In this document: positions 34,123-44,301 of the stretch, one piece after another
Layout: each line of letters begins with the position of its first letter
Position numbering within the stretch: the stretch's first letter is position 1
Assembly (NCBI GenBank): GCA_039024435.1
Contig: JBCCQH010000009.1
Location: 34,239-98,238, forward strand
Direction: 5' to 3'
Source of the DNA: JBCCQH01 sp039024435
GTDB lineage: Bacteria; Bacteroidota; Bacteroidia; J057; JADKCL01
DNA: 64,000 bases
Position numbers and translations under genes: made by a program
Notes under the pieces: model-generated
What the model was told of the DNA's origin: nothing
The model's input: only the letters and a program-made list of their open reading frames with translations
Databases searched by the model: none

Positions 34123-37100
34123 TCAGATTCTGGAATTATTCAGGACAATGGCGCCATCGTCATCGCCGAGGTTGCAGTCGTGCAAGCGGGCACGAACGCG
34201 GTAGTAATTTTGCAGCCCTTCCAAGGTGGCAATCAGGCGGTCCAATGCCGCCGACGGAATTCCGTCCAGGCCACCGGAAAAGTCGCATTTGCGGCTGCCA
34301 GTAATTCCGGTAAACGTCACCGCGAGGGTAAATTCATTGCCGGTGAGCTTGGAGCCCGCCGGCACCGTGATGATTACCTCGTCACCCGAAGCGCTCGCCA
34401 CCAAGATCGGCGCCGGGGTAGCGTCCTGGTTGTTCGGGTCAGTGTTGATCGCATTCGCCAGGAAAGAAGCAATCTGATCGCTGGTCTGCCCCGAGGTTAC
34501 CGCCGCACTCACCTGGTAGGAAAACAGGTCCACTCCGCCATTGGGATCGGGCCGGGTCACCGACACGTCAATGCTTCCTGCGGGAAGATTGGTGCCGTTG
34601 GTGATGCTCAGGACCGCCCGGGCATCGTAATTTGTGCCCGGCAACAGGCAATTTGCTTCCCGGAGAAAGGCCGTATTCTGCTCCAGCCACTTTTGGTAGC
34701 TCGTCTCGAAATCCTTCATTTGCTGCCGGCTCACCCAGCAGATTTCCGGGTAGATGTGCGCCGGTGTTTCCTCGCGGATCTTCCGTTCGGCAAATTGCCG
34801 GAAGTCCGCCGAATTGAATCGATCGACCCAACCCGGCAGGACCATCCGGATGCGGAAAGAATAAGGATCAGTCTTGAATTGGCAGGGATCAACCGGGATC
34901 GGTTCGCCTTGGGTGCTGACCACGGTCGGTGACGCCACACTCGCAAAGTAGGTCGCGAGGGCGCGCGCATCGTCGGTGGCTTCCTCCTGGCTGGAGTAGG
35001 CCCGATTGACGCTATCGGCCACCTTCCAATTGAAATCGGTCCAGAGCTCAAATCGCCATTCTTCCACCGCCCCATTGAGCGCCATGAAGTAGCGGTAATT
35101 GGCGAGGTTAGCGCCCTGGTCAAACACGAGGTACATGGACCCATTGCGCTGGCTCACCGTAGTAAACGCATTGGTCGGTCCGGTAAGGATCGGCCCCCCC
35201 GCGCCATTTTCGATGTAATCAAAGTTGTAAAATCCGCCGCTTTGGTTGGTGCGCCAGGTAAATATCCGTCCGCAGGGACCGGCCAATGTACCGTCGGGCA
35301 GGGTGGCGTCCTCTGCTTCCGGTTGACAATCCACACAAATCGACAACAGCCGCTCGGTGATATCGGTCGTTTTGGGACGCAAAAGGATATTTTCCACGAT
35401 GTGAATGCCTTCGTCGTCGTGAGCAGTAAACTTAGCTGGGAGGGCAGCAGCGAGCTGATCGCGGTCCGCCTCCGCCAGGGGTTCACTGTAGGTGAGCAGG
35501 CGACCGGAAGTGGAATTCGGCAGAAAGTCCGCGAGCACCAGGCCGGTGGACGGCACCGTGACATTCGCCGAGAAATTCGGGCTGGGATTCCCGGAAATGG
35601 GCCCACTGGGCACCGTGAGGATGAGTTGGGCTTCCTGGGGACCGCTGCTGCCGAGGCTCGTGTAGTAAATGTAGGCTTCCGCGAGGTAATCCGAGTTCGT
35701 ATTGATGCGGAGGGCGAGCAGATCCACCATTTCCTCCAGGCTGGGCGGTCCAGTGCTGATGTCACTCGCAGTGATCGCCGCCAGGGCAACCGCACCCGTA
35801 CCGTCGTCTACTTCCACCACCGTTTCCGCCACCGTGGTGAACAAAAGCACCGCGGTATTGAGGCGATTGGGATCCCGGACTTCCACCCGGAAATTGTTTG
35901 CCGTAGCGTTCGGCCGGTAAATGTTTGCCGCACTGCCCAGCAAGGCCGCCGTGTCTTCCAGTGCGTCTTCGGCGAGGTAGCTCGATTCGTGCCAAATGCC
36001 AAAGAATACCCGGGGGGCGCTGCTGCCACTCGCCAGCACCGTGGTCCGCATTGCGTAGGTATGGAAATCGCGCGGCGTGGCCCCAGAGGTACTTTGCTGA
36101 AAAAACTGAAAATCAAAGCACTCCGTAGCCAGATTGCGCCGGGCGACATTGTTGATGCCGATGGCACGGGCCGCCCGCAGGGCCAGCCCTTGTACATTCA
36201 GAGTATCCCACTGATCCGTACAAACGGTCTGCCCGAGCAAGTTGAATCCCTTCCCCCGGTTGCGGCTCAAGAGCGGATAGTCCTTGAGGTAGCGCGCCTT
36301 GTCGCAGATGAGTTCGTCCAGCGATTCCGTGCCGGAAACATTCGCCTGAAGCAAACTGTACTCCACCATTTCCTCACTGAAACGCGCCAGCAAGTGATCG
36401 AGAAAGCGGTTGCGCCGGTCGATCCGCTCGTCATCCGATTCCACGATGTCGATCAGGCGCTCATCGAGGGCACTCGCGGAGTTTGGCGACTGGGCGTTGG
36501 TATGTTCCTGGAAATACTGATCGGCGACGTCCTTGATTTCGGTGACCTTCTGGGTAAAGTAGGTCGGGGTCGGTACCGGAGCGGGACAGGTATCGAGGAA
36601 GGCTTCCTGCCAGGCAAACAGCTCCTTGACGTTGGCGAGCTGGGCCACGTAATTGGCGAAAATTTGCTCAAAAAACAGCAAGTAGGACTTGAACTGGCGG
36701 GCCTGGGCCTTTCGGGCCGGCGTCGCACTGTCCGGCAATCCCGCCGGCCCCACCCCGTAGACGAGGGGAAAGCCATTGGTGATCGGATAGAAGTCCTCCA
36801 AGTTCCGGTAAGTTCCGGCCGGAACCGCAAAATCCGAGGCAAAAAACCCGAGTTTGGGCTGGCGTTCACGGGCCTGCAATTCGCGCAGCACCGATTGGTA
36901 CTTGCTCGCATTGGGCTGGAACGGCAAGGGCCCCACAAAGTAGTTGATCGCCGAACGCTGCAGCGAGATGCGCGGCACCCGGCACAAGTCCACCGTGTGA
37001 TCGGCTCCGGACAGCGACAGGCACCATTTCTCCCCCGGATTCTGGACGGCCCCGTCCACAAAATTGGAGAGCACCAAGCTGCGGATCGCCACCACGCCGG

Positions 37101-38055
37101 GGATATCCATGATGATATTGTAGATGTCCGAGGCGTACACCTGGGTGCGGATCTCCGAGGCTTCCAATTCAGCGTCGCGGATAAAGCCGTGGTTCAGAAT
37201 CGGTCCGTCAAAGATCTGCTCCGGGCCGAGTCCCTCTTCCAACAATTCGGAGATTGCGTAGAAGCGCACCGGCGGGTTCAGATAACGGTCCACTTGAAAC
37301 AGGATTTCCGCGTGGATCTGCTCCAGGTCCGCCGTCGGACCGATTTCGATATCGGTACAGAGCCCGATTTCTTCGACCCCGATGGCCTGGATGTTCGGGC
37401 AAAAATCTTCCGCGAGGTTGCGGTGGGCGTGCAGTTGTCGGCGCACGGCCTCGATCACCGGCTGGGCCAGGGTCGTTTTGAGCGCCCCGGTGGCCGCTTC
37501 GTAGTATTCGTCTTCAAACAAAACCTTGACCGCGTAAAGGCCATTGAGGTAGAGCGGTTCGAACCCACTCCGGCGTTTCTTCGCCGGCGGGACCAGGGTG
37601 AGCTGGGAATTCTTACAGTCAATCCAGATCGGTACTTTGCTGTACTCCTGGGTCGTCGGGTCGCAGTAATCAGCGCAATAGTCCTCGCGGATCACACCGA
37701 GCCAGGCATTGCGCACGCCGTCCACATCGATCATCAGCTTGCGGAAGCCATTGATTGTGATGGGGTTGCAGGGCAATATCTGCGCGGCGGTGTGAAAACT
37801 ATCGTTGACGGTCAGGGGCGCGGTCGGATCTTCGGCCAGCAAATCCTCCATGGGATAGGCCGTCCGGTTGGCGAGGTCGTTGATTGCGTAGGCCAGCAGT
37901 TCCAGGGTGGTGATCCCGGGGTCGTGGACGTTGTGATCGGTCCAGATCTCACCGGCCAGCTTGCGGATGTGGGCGATGCCCAGGCTGCGCAATGCTTCGA
38001 AGTCTTCTGCCGTGGGCAGAAGTCGGGCTTGGGGGATGGTGGTCACGTTGCTCAT
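34123..38055 (-). CDS. Large eCIS baseplate protein (Afp12-like)
   Basis: 1310 aa. The N-terminus (TDHNVHDPGITTLELLAYAI, then NPITINGFRKLMIDVDGV) is characteristic of the second big baseplate-wedge protein of Afp-like particles, encoded right after the baseplate-J-like protein. Its start overlaps the end of that gene by four bases (ATGA), consistent with coupled synthesis of two partner wedge subunits. Afp12 is near 960 aa, so this copy is about a third longer; the extra part seems to be beta-rich inserted domains between about residues 720 and 1050. Function as wedge is inferred from position and family. Confidence 0.82.
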   Translation of the reverse strand: MSNVTTIPQARLLPTAEDFEALRSLGIAHIRKLAGEIWTDHNVHDPGITTLELLAYAINDLANRTAYPMEDLLAEDPTAPLTVNDSFHTAAQILPCNPITINGFRKLMIDVDGVRNAWLGVIREDYCADYCDPTTQEYSKVPIWIDCKNSQLTLVPPAKKRRSGFEPLYLNGLYAVKVLFEDEYYEAATGALKTTLAQPVIEAVRRQLHAHRNLAEDFCPNIQAIGVEEIGLCTDIEIGPTADLEQIHAEILFQVDRYLNPPVRFYAISELLEEGLGPEQIFDGPILNHGFIRDAELEASEIRTQVYASDIYNIIMDIPGVVAIRSLVLSNFVDGAVQNPGEKWCLSLSGADHTVDLCRVPRISLQRSAINYFVGPLPFQPNASKYQSVLRELQARERQPKLGFFASDFAVPAGTYRNLEDFYPITNGFPLVYGVGPAGLPDSATPARKAQARQFKSYLLFFEQIFANYVAQLANVKELFAWQEAFLDTCPAPVPTPTYFTQKVTEIKDVADQYFQEHTNAQSPNSASALDERLIDIVESDDERIDRRNRFLDHLLARFSEEMVEYSLLQANVSGTESLDELICDKARYLKDYPLLSRNRGKGFNLLGQTVCTDQWDTLNVQGLALRAARAIGINNVARRNLATECFDFQFFQQSTSGATPRDFHTYAMRTTVLASGSSAPRVFFGIWHESSYLAEDALEDTAALLGSAANIYRPNATANNFRVEVRDPNRLNTAVLLFTTVAETVVEVDDGTGAVALAAITASDISTGPPSLEEMVDLLALRINTNSDYLAEAYIYYTSLGSSGPQEAQLILTVPSGPISGNPSPNFSANVTVPSTGLVLADFLPNSTSGRLLTYSEPLAEADRDQLAAALPAKFTAHDDEGIHIVENILLRPKTTDITERLLSICVDCQPEAEDATLPDGTLAGPCGRIFTWRTNQSGGFYNFDYIENGAGGPILTGPTNAFTTVSQRNGSMYLVFDQGANLANYRYFMALNGAVEEWRFELWTDFNWKVADSVNRAYSSQEEATDDARALATYFASVASPTVVSTQGEPIPVDPCQFKTDPYSFRIRMVLPGWVDRFNSADFRQFAERKIREETPAHIYPEICWVSRQQMKDFETSYQKWLEQNTAFLREANCLLPGTNYDARAVLSITNGTNLPAGSIDVSVTRPDPNGGVDLFSYQVSAAVTSGQTSDQIASFLANAINTDPNNQDATPAPILVASASGDEVIITVPAGSKLTGNEFTLAVTFTGITGSRKCDFSGGLDGIPSAALDRLIATLEGLQNYYRVRARLHDCNLGDDDGAIVLNNSRI

Positions 38056-41000
38056 GGGCAGTTCGTCATGGGTTGAATATTGTGTTCAGGAGCGGAAACG
38101 AGGATGGACAAGTTAGAGGCGGCCATAATTTCACTCAGGTCGTTGCTGCGCAGGCCGTCGACGATATGATACATCTGAAAGTCGCTCAACTGGTCCACGT
38201 AGGCACGTTCTTCCACGAAGTCCAGCAGCACCGAGCGGTAGACTTTCCCCCCAAATCCGATGTCAATCGCACTGTCAAAGGCCCAAGGACTGAGAAAAGC
38301 GACCAACTCCTGCTGCAATTGAGCCGAGTAGTACGCGTAATCGTACCCAGTACGCATCCGGACTTGGAAATTGAGTTCCACTTGTTCGTACCGCGGATTG
38401 CGGACTTCCAGGTGAATGAAAGGCGAGATGACCTTGCCCAGCATGGTGTGGATGTTGTTCAGAGTTCCCACACTCACCCGGGGCTGCAATGGATTCACCC
38501 CGCGGACTTCGCGCAGATTGGGCACGACGACGACCGAGACATTGCCCGGAGCAATCTCCGCTTCGCGGACAGTGTGGTTCAGACACTTGCAGCGATAGAC
38601 CTCAGGAAAGGTATCCAGCACCAGGTGCTCGTAATCCCAAATGTTGATGGCGCGCCCCTTGTGGCGCAGTCGCTCGCTGGCATTGCGGTAAAACTCCACC
38701 GCTTGCTCCTTGACTTGACCGCCAAAGGAGGGGTGCGGCTGGCGAATTTCCTTTACCAGGAAGTCTTTCGTTTGCGCCTGGTCGATGGTGAGCGCGGGCA
38801 GGGGCGTACGCAGGCGCTCGGGATCATTGTCTTGTTCAGCAAAGACCGCGAGTCCGGCCTGGGAAAGGATTTCCCGCATGGCGGGCAGTGCCGGCGAACT
38901 CCCGGCCACTTCGGCCCGGATCCAGTGGCAGCCTGGGGCCAGAATGGTGTTGTCGTCGGTGGCATCCCCCGGCAAGGAAAATTGGATGATGCCGCTTTGC
39001 AATAGGCCGTTGGTAGCGTCAGCGACGATCCCGGAAAAAGGAAAGCGCTTCCACTGATTGCCCGCAAGGTACGACCAGACCACTTCGGGCGTAGGGTAAT
39101 CCACGTTGCCGGTGCCTTCCGCCACGCGGAACAGCAGCGACAGGTCCTGGGGCGGTTGCATATTCTCCAGGCCGATCATCAGAGTGCCCTCAAGCAGACG
39201 GTTGCCACTATCGTTCGTGCGCAACTGCGGAACCAAGCGGTCAGTCACCAGCGTATTGGCCGGCAGATTGTAGCCTTCTACCCCATCAATCACACTCTGC
39301 GACACCGCCACTACCGGAGCGTAGCCGCAGGGGCCGAGGTGGAAAAACTGCTCCACCCCCGTTTCCAGGTAATCACGGGCCCGGGCCGCATCGGCAAAAT
39401 CAATCGTGACCTCGGAACGGTAGTTCAGGGAAATCGTTTTGATCGTCGGGGTGTAGGGCTCATTCGGGAGATTCGGCGTCTGGGCCGGATTGGCGGTGGA
39501 GGCCCGCACGACCTCAGTCGTGTACACCCGCGGGTACTCCCGGTGCTGAAAGTCCGGCGAGTTCAGCTCCAGCTTGATGTAGCCGCGGCGGGAGTCCGGT
39601 CGGTAAGGCCCGATGGCCCGTAGATCGACGTCCCGACCCAGGTTCAACGGCGCCAGTGCCGCATCCGGCACTACGATGGACTTGACCGCCCGGGCGTCTA
39701 GGTTGTTCGCCGCATTGACTTGGTGGAAGAGGTACACCCCTTCGATGCCCGTAGGGGCGAGACAGACATTGCCCGATTTATTGGCGGTCCCACTGCTGCT
39801 GCCGGTACCGCCGCTCCCCTGGACGTTCAAATTGCCCGTGAAGTAGGCCTGTTGCGTGGTGTAGGAATCCGGCAGCGGCGCAATGGGCGGCGGCGACTTG
39901 AAGGATCCAAAGGATGGGCCGTACACCGGATCGCCGTCAGCGGCGGTCACACTGGAACCGATTTCTACATTTTCCCAGTAGAAATCTTTCAGCACCAAAA
40001 AGTTGGCGGTGAAGGCCTTGTTGTCGTTTGCGGGATCGGGCGGATTGCCGAGCGGACAACTGCCCGGGATATTCGGGTTGTTGTAGCCCTCGTAGTGCTC
40101 AGCGAGGTTGGCCGGCGGACTGAGCCATTGGAGGTTGATTTCCAGGTGGGTCAGGTCTTTCGAGAATACTTCAGCATTGCCGAGGTAAAAGCTCGATCCG
40201 GTCACCGGCTGGGCCCCGAAGGGCAGGAAAGGCTTCGAAGCATCCACCGCTCCCAAGTCATTTTGGATGAGAACATTGGTGAGGGAGGAGACGTCCACTT
40301 CGATGTGGGTGCTCCGCAATTGCAAGTGGCGCAATAGGTCAAACAGGCAGATGCCATTTTCCGGGTCGACACCGAGGCGTGCGACCGGCCAGCCGGTAGC
40401 GTAATTTCCATCCAGGACGCCGGAATCATAGTAAGTGATCGGATCTTTGTCTCCGGCAAAGGTCAGCTCCAGTTCAAAGTTGGGTTCGACCGGAAAACTG
40501 GGGTTCATCGTCGTAGTGAAGCGGACCCGCGGCTGCACCCCATTGGCGTCACTGGGATGGATCCAGGCTTCGGCACCACTGAATTCATAGATAAAGGCTG
40601 CCGCCAGTTCCTCTTCGATCAATGTCAAATTGCCACTGCCCGATCCAGAGAATGGATTGAAGACCCAAGGTCCAATGACCGCCTGGTAAAGGGGGCGGAA
40701 AAACTTGGTCATGAAGCTGTTCTGCTCAAAGGAAAACTTCATCCGCACGATCCGGTAGCCTTCGTTGAGAACCAGGATTGGGGAGGCGATGGCGAAGCCC
40801 ACCTGCGCGTCGACCATCGTCCTTTCGGCGGTCGACTTTCCGGTTTGCGACTCGCCGACCGTCTTCCAGGTCGGTTCATCTTCGTCGAGTGGTCCCCCGA
40901 TGCCGTCGCCGCTATTGGCCACCGGCGCGTGGTAGATTTTGCACACCTTTTCCACCGTTTCGCACACCCCCGAGTCAATGACCCGCTGGCGGATTTTGTC

Positions 41001-42074
41001 GAGAAAAAGCGTCTTAAACGACCCGATCTGGCCTTGGTTCAGGACCACGTCCTCGGCCAGGGCAAAGAAAACATCCTGCCCGAGGGCGTCGGTTCCGGCC
41101 CGAAAGCGGGTGCCTTTCTCCACCAAGTGCTGGTTGATGTCCCGTGCCAAAGTAAAGGTCAAGTGGACCTGATCCGGCTGGGCCCGACGCTCGGTGAGTT
41201 GCAGGACTTCTTTGAAGTAAAATTCCAGGTGTCGCTCAGTGAGGGTATTCATCTCGTCCTGCGCGAGGCGGAACAGTTGGAGGAAAGTCAGCAGCAGGCT
41301 GAAGTGCATCTCGTGGCGCGGAAATTCATCCAGGGATTGCTCCAGGTACTTGGGACTGGCCGCAACTAGATGGGTAAACTGATCAAAAAACGGCTGCAGG
41401 AGCGATTCCATGCGCTCTTGGGGAGCGTCGATCAGGGTTGCGATTTTGTCGGCGGTGCTGGAAGAGGCCGGCGTGGGATCGGTGTAGGCGGTGGCGTCCG
41501 CGGCAATCTGCTGCGGAGATAAATTCCAGATTTCGCCCAGTGCGGCGACGTTGTGGGCGGAAAACTGGCTGGGAAATTCGGCTTCAGTGGCCTTTTCCAG
41601 GGCGATGAACTGTTCCATCGCGGCGCGCAGGAACGGATCGATGGCATTGCGCAGCTCATTCCGGAGGTGAAATTCCGGCCGCGTGCGGTCGTACCATTCG
41701 TCGATTTCGCGGGCCAGGGCGTAGACCGAATCAAAAAGGATCCGGAGATTGGCGAGGGTGCGCTGCCCGGCGTCGAGCCGCATCTGCCCCAAAAGGGTCA
41801 GGTAGGCGGTCTGGTCCGCTTTGGGATCACGGCGCTGGATGAGAGAGAAAAGCGTGGTCACGTCCTGTTCGATGAACGCCGACCAATCGCCTTCCACCTC
41901 ATTTTCCAGATTGTAGTATTTCAGTTCCTTTGCGTAGCGCAAGGCATAATCCACCAGATCCGCCAGGCTGCGCTCGTCGACCTGAGCGTAGTCCGGTTGC
42001 AGGGCCGAAAGCAAGCGCTCGGGCTGACTGGTGCCACCGCGCGACAGCGGGTTTTTTTGTGATTCGCAGCTCAT
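38052..42074 (-). CDS. Baseplate J-like wedge protein (Afp11-like)
   Basis: 1340 aa. The C-terminal 350 residues hold the baseplate-J pattern (INIWDYEHLVLDTFPEVYRC, VSVVVVPNLREVRGVNPLQP, FIHLEVRNPRYEQVELNFQV, GGKVYRSVLLDFVEERAYVD). The first ~450 residues are helical with many charged residues and start LLSALQPDYAQVDERSLADL. The middle includes long Gly/Ser-rich beta insertions. Afp11-type proteins form the baseplate ring that triggers sheath contraction. At 1340 aa it is far larger than Afp11 (about 860 aa). It begins four bases after the gp25 stop region. Confidence 0.88.
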   Translation of the reverse strand: MSCESQKNPLSRGGTSQPERLLSALQPDYAQVDERSLADLVDYALRYAKELKYYNLENEVEGDWSAFIEQDVTTLFSLIQRRDPKADQTAYLTLLGQMRLDAGQRTLANLRILFDSVYALAREIDEWYDRTRPEFHLRNELRNAIDPFLRAAMEQFIALEKATEAEFPSQFSAHNVAALGEIWNLSPQQIAADATAYTDPTPASSSTADKIATLIDAPQERMESLLQPFFDQFTHLVAASPKYLEQSLDEFPRHEMHFSLLLTFLQLFRLAQDEMNTLTERHLEFYFKEVLQLTERRAQPDQVHLTFTLARDINQHLVEKGTRFRAGTDALGQDVFFALAEDVVLNQGQIGSFKTLFLDKIRQRVIDSGVCETVEKVCKIYHAPVANSGDGIGGPLDEDEPTWKTVGESQTGKSTAERTMVDAQVGFAIASPILVLNEGYRIVRMKFSFEQNSFMTKFFRPLYQAVIGPWVFNPFSGSGSGNLTLIEEELAAAFIYEFSGAEAWIHPSDANGVQPRVRFTTTMNPSFPVEPNFELELTFAGDKDPITYYDSGVLDGNYATGWPVARLGVDPENGICLFDLLRHLQLRSTHIEVDVSSLTNVLIQNDLGAVDASKPFLPFGAQPVTGSSFYLGNAEVFSKDLTHLEINLQWLSPPANLAEHYEGYNNPNIPGSCPLGNPPDPANDNKAFTANFLVLKDFYWENVEIGSSVTAADGDPVYGPSFGSFKSPPPIAPLPDSYTTQQAYFTGNLNVQGSGGTGSSSGTANKSGNVCLAPTGIEGVYLFHQVNAANNLDARAVKSIVVPDAALAPLNLGRDVDLRAIGPYRPDSRRGYIKLELNSPDFQHREYPRVYTTEVVRASTANPAQTPNLPNEPYTPTIKTISLNYRSEVTIDFADAARARDYLETGVEQFFHLGPCGYAPVVAVSQSVIDGVEGYNLPANTLVTDRLVPQLRTNDSGNRLLEGTLMIGLENMQPPQDLSLLFRVAEGTGNVDYPTPEVVWSYLAGNQWKRFPFSGIVADATNGLLQSGIIQFSLPGDATDDNTILAPGCHWIRAEVAGSSPALPAMREILSQAGLAVFAEQDNDPERLRTPLPALTIDQAQTKDFLVKEIRQPHPSFGGQVKEQAVEFYRNASERLRHKGRAINIWDYEHLVLDTFPEVYRCKCLNHTVREAEIAPGNVSVVVVPNLREVRGVNPLQPRVSVGTLNNIHTMLGKVISPFIHLEVRNPRYEQVELNFQVRMRTGYDYAYYSAQLQQELVAFLSPWAFDSAIDIGFGGKVYRSVLLDFVEERAYVDQLSDFQMYHIVDGLRSNDLSEIMAASNLSILVSAPEHNIQPMTNCP

Positions 42075-42078
42075 GGTA

Positions 42079-42492
42079 TCAGATTAGTGAGTTCGCCTCA
42101 GTGAGGTAATAGGGGAATACATAGTTGAAGCGGCTGTTGACGGCGACGACCGTATAGGCAATGGAAATGTCCAGCCGGCCTTCAGTCTCCTGAGCGGTGA
42201 TGTCCACGTTTTCCGTACGAATGCGCGGCTCGTAAAACAGGATGGCATCGGTCACCAGATCGGCGACATAGGCAACCAAAGTGGCATTGAGCGGTTCGTA
42301 AATCAGGCGGCTGAGGTCGCAGCCGTAGCGGTGCTGCATGGCGCGCTCCCCGATGGCAGTAGAAAGAAGAATTTCCAGGCTTTGGTTGATGTCTTCCACT
42401 CCGGCAGCCGGCGCGACGATGTTTTCGCCTTCCTTGATGAAGGTGGGGGGAAAGCTCCATCCCCGACCCAGTATTTGGTCGTTCGCTGTCAT
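42079..42492 (-). CDS. gp25-like baseplate protein (Afp9-like)
   Basis: 137 aa of the gp25/lysozyme-like baseplate family, without a lysozyme active site. Typical elements are LGRGWSFPPTF at the start, ILLSTAIGERAMQHRYGCDL in the middle and DILFYEPRIRTENV-like (ILFYEPRIRTENVDI) before a closing strand pair. It binds the inner baseplate and nucleates the sheath. The ATG lies 48 bp after the spike stop codon, a gap too short for a PAAR gene, which is where PAAR usually stands. Confidence 0.93.
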   Translation of the reverse strand: MTANDQILGRGWSFPPTFIKEGENIVAPAAGVEDINQSLEILLSTAIGERAMQHRYGCDLSRLIYEPLNATLVAYVADLVTDAILFYEPRIRTENVDITAQETEGRLDISIAYTVVAVNSRFNYVFPYYLTEANSLI

Positions 42493-42540
42493 GTCTGTAT
42501 GTCGTTATGCGATTGTCAATTCTATAGATTTACCTGCGGC

Positions 42541-44301
42541 TCAATTGATCTGGACCAAAGAGCCTTTGATGACGGTTATGCCGTTGCTCTGAAAGGTCGC
42601 CTGTGCGGTCGCTTCGGCGGTGAGGTTGGTATTCGCGAGAATATTGACCTCCAGCCCTTCGATATTGACCGCCCCCTGGGAGAAGAGATTGATGTCTTTC
42701 AGGCTTTCCAGGGTGATGCCTTGGTCATTGCTGACGATCTGGTTGTTGTTGGCGTCGGTCCAAGTGATGGATTTGTCTTCCTCGTTGATCACGATCTTGT
42801 TGCCGGCCGGCGTCTCCAGGGTGATGCTCTTTTCCGAGTCGTCAAAGAGCAATTTCATTTCGCTTTTGGTGACGAAACCTTTCTGGGAATTTTCCGCCTC
42901 GGCGGTCAAGGGGGCGGGCCGGGCGCTGCTGTGCAACATACCCAAGATCACCGGATCGCGCGGATCCCCGTTGAGGAATCCCAAGATGACTTCGTCGTTT
43001 TCTTCGGGCAGGAAAAACGTGCCGCGGTTCTCGCCGGCATCCAGGGTCGCAATGCGGGCCCATACGCCGTCGGATTCATTGGTTTCGATCACCGGCAGGC
43101 GCACCAGGATGCGGTGTTCCTGGTCCGGATCTTCCTCAATTTTGACCACCTTCCCGATCTGCAAGCCGGGAATCGAGGGCACCAAAGCCGCCGCGTCGCG
43201 CTCGACGACATCGTCAAAGTCGTGGCTGATCCAGTTGCGGGACATCCCGAACTCGATCTCCGTCTCCCAATTGTCGATGTTGAATTCATGCAGGACCCGG
43301 GTGACCAGCACGTTGCCGTTGAAGCGGTTCCCGATCCCGCGCAGATCCAGGGTCTCGCCGGGCAGGATGTAGGTGCCTTGGATGCGCACCGTCCCCTGGG
43401 TTTTGGCGAGGCGGCTGCGCAGCATGGTTGCTTCGGACCAGGCGGCGAGTTCCTGATCGGTGACCTGACCGGAATGGACCTGATCGTACTGGTTCAGTTG
43501 GAGGACCGAGGCGAGCTGAGAACTGCTGAGGTTGCCTTGCTCCTGGATCCCCGGATCGCGGCCTTCGCCCTCGACGACCTTCTGCTCACTGTAGTCCCAG
43601 GAGATCGAGCGGACCTTGGGGTACTGGTAGCGGGCGTCCATCGTGGCCTGAAAACTGTAAATCGTGTCGCCCGAGGTCAGACTCAGACCGGCCGGTGCCC
43701 CGGGATCCGGCTTCCGGACCGCGACGGTGTTGCTACCTTGGGTGTACACCAGCATCCCGTTCATCTCCGCCCGCGTGATCACGAAGTCCCAGTCGGAGAC
43801 GTAGTACTGGATCATCTCCTTGTTTTGGGCAGCGGTAGATTCTACCTGAGCGGTCAGCCCTGGATTCCGGTCGATCACCGCCCGGATGATATCACTGTCG
43901 ACGGTGTCGGCTTTAAAGGAAGTATTCTTGCGGCCCACCGACATGCGCACCGCTTCGTGGCGGCATTCCAGGACCAGGATTGGTTCACTTTTATTGGCGA
44001 ACTCAATGCCCTGGCGAATGATGATGCCGGCAAAAATGGTCGCTTCGAGGTTGTTGTAGCCGGCTAGGATCTCGATGGTTTCTCCCGGAATGAAGGTGTC
44101 TTCGTTGCTCAAGGGAAAATCCTCCGCCGCCAGATCACCGTCCCGCAGCACGATCTGCGCTTTGGAGATGCGGTTGGCCTGGTGAACCACGGTGATCGAA
44201 AGCAAGGGAATGTCGTGGGTGACATCCTTGCCGCCGACGTAGATCACGGCGGTGGGGAGGCTGGTGCCATTTGCGGAGGGGATGGATCGGGTGTTTGACA
44301 T
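42541..44301 (-). CDS. VgrG-like central spike protein (Afp8-like)
   Basis: 586 aa combining gp27-like and gp5-like parts: N-terminal domain with SITVVHQANRISKAQIVLRD and ETIEILAGYNN, an OB-fold segment (VVKIEEDPDQEHRILVRLPV, WARIATLDAGENRGTFFLPE, DEVILGFLNGDPRDPVILGM), then a beta-helical needle of short repeats ending VIKGSLVQIN. It forms the trimeric spike under the tube. There is no C-terminal effector extension. Its ATG overlaps the LysM stop codon by one base (TGATG). Confidence 0.95.
   Translation of the reverse strand: MSNTRSIPSANGTSLPTAVIYVGGKDVTHDIPLLSITVVHQANRISKAQIVLRDGDLAAEDFPLSNEDTFIPGETIEILAGYNNLEATIFAGIIIRQGIEFANKSEPILVLECRHEAVRMSVGRKNTSFKADTVDSDIIRAVIDRNPGLTAQVESTAAQNKEMIQYYVSDWDFVITRAEMNGMLVYTQGSNTVAVRKPDPGAPAGLSLTSGDTIYSFQATMDARYQYPKVRSISWDYSEQKVVEGEGRDPGIQEQGNLSSSQLASVLQLNQYDQVHSGQVTDQELAAWSEATMLRSRLAKTQGTVRIQGTYILPGETLDLRGIGNRFNGNVLVTRVLHEFNIDNWETEIEFGMSRNWISHDFDDVVERDAAALVPSIPGLQIGKVVKIEEDPDQEHRILVRLPVIETNESDGVWARIATLDAGENRGTFFLPEENDEVILGFLNGDPRDPVILGMLHSSARPAPLTAEAENSQKGFVTKSEMKLLFDDSEKSITLETPAGNKIVINEEDKSITWTDANNNQIVSNDQGITLESLKDINLFSQGAVNIEGLEVNILANTNLTAEATAQATFQSNGITVIKGSLVQIN

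Noticed and set aside
35242..38076. 944-aa plus-strand open frame
   Set aside because: It is antisense to the Afp12-like gene, which has family motifs and correct operon spacing. The long frame is a result of the base composition.
42331..44067. 578-aa plus-strand open frame
   Set aside because: Antisense to the spike and gp25 genes, which are clearly real; the translated frame has no recognisable domain.
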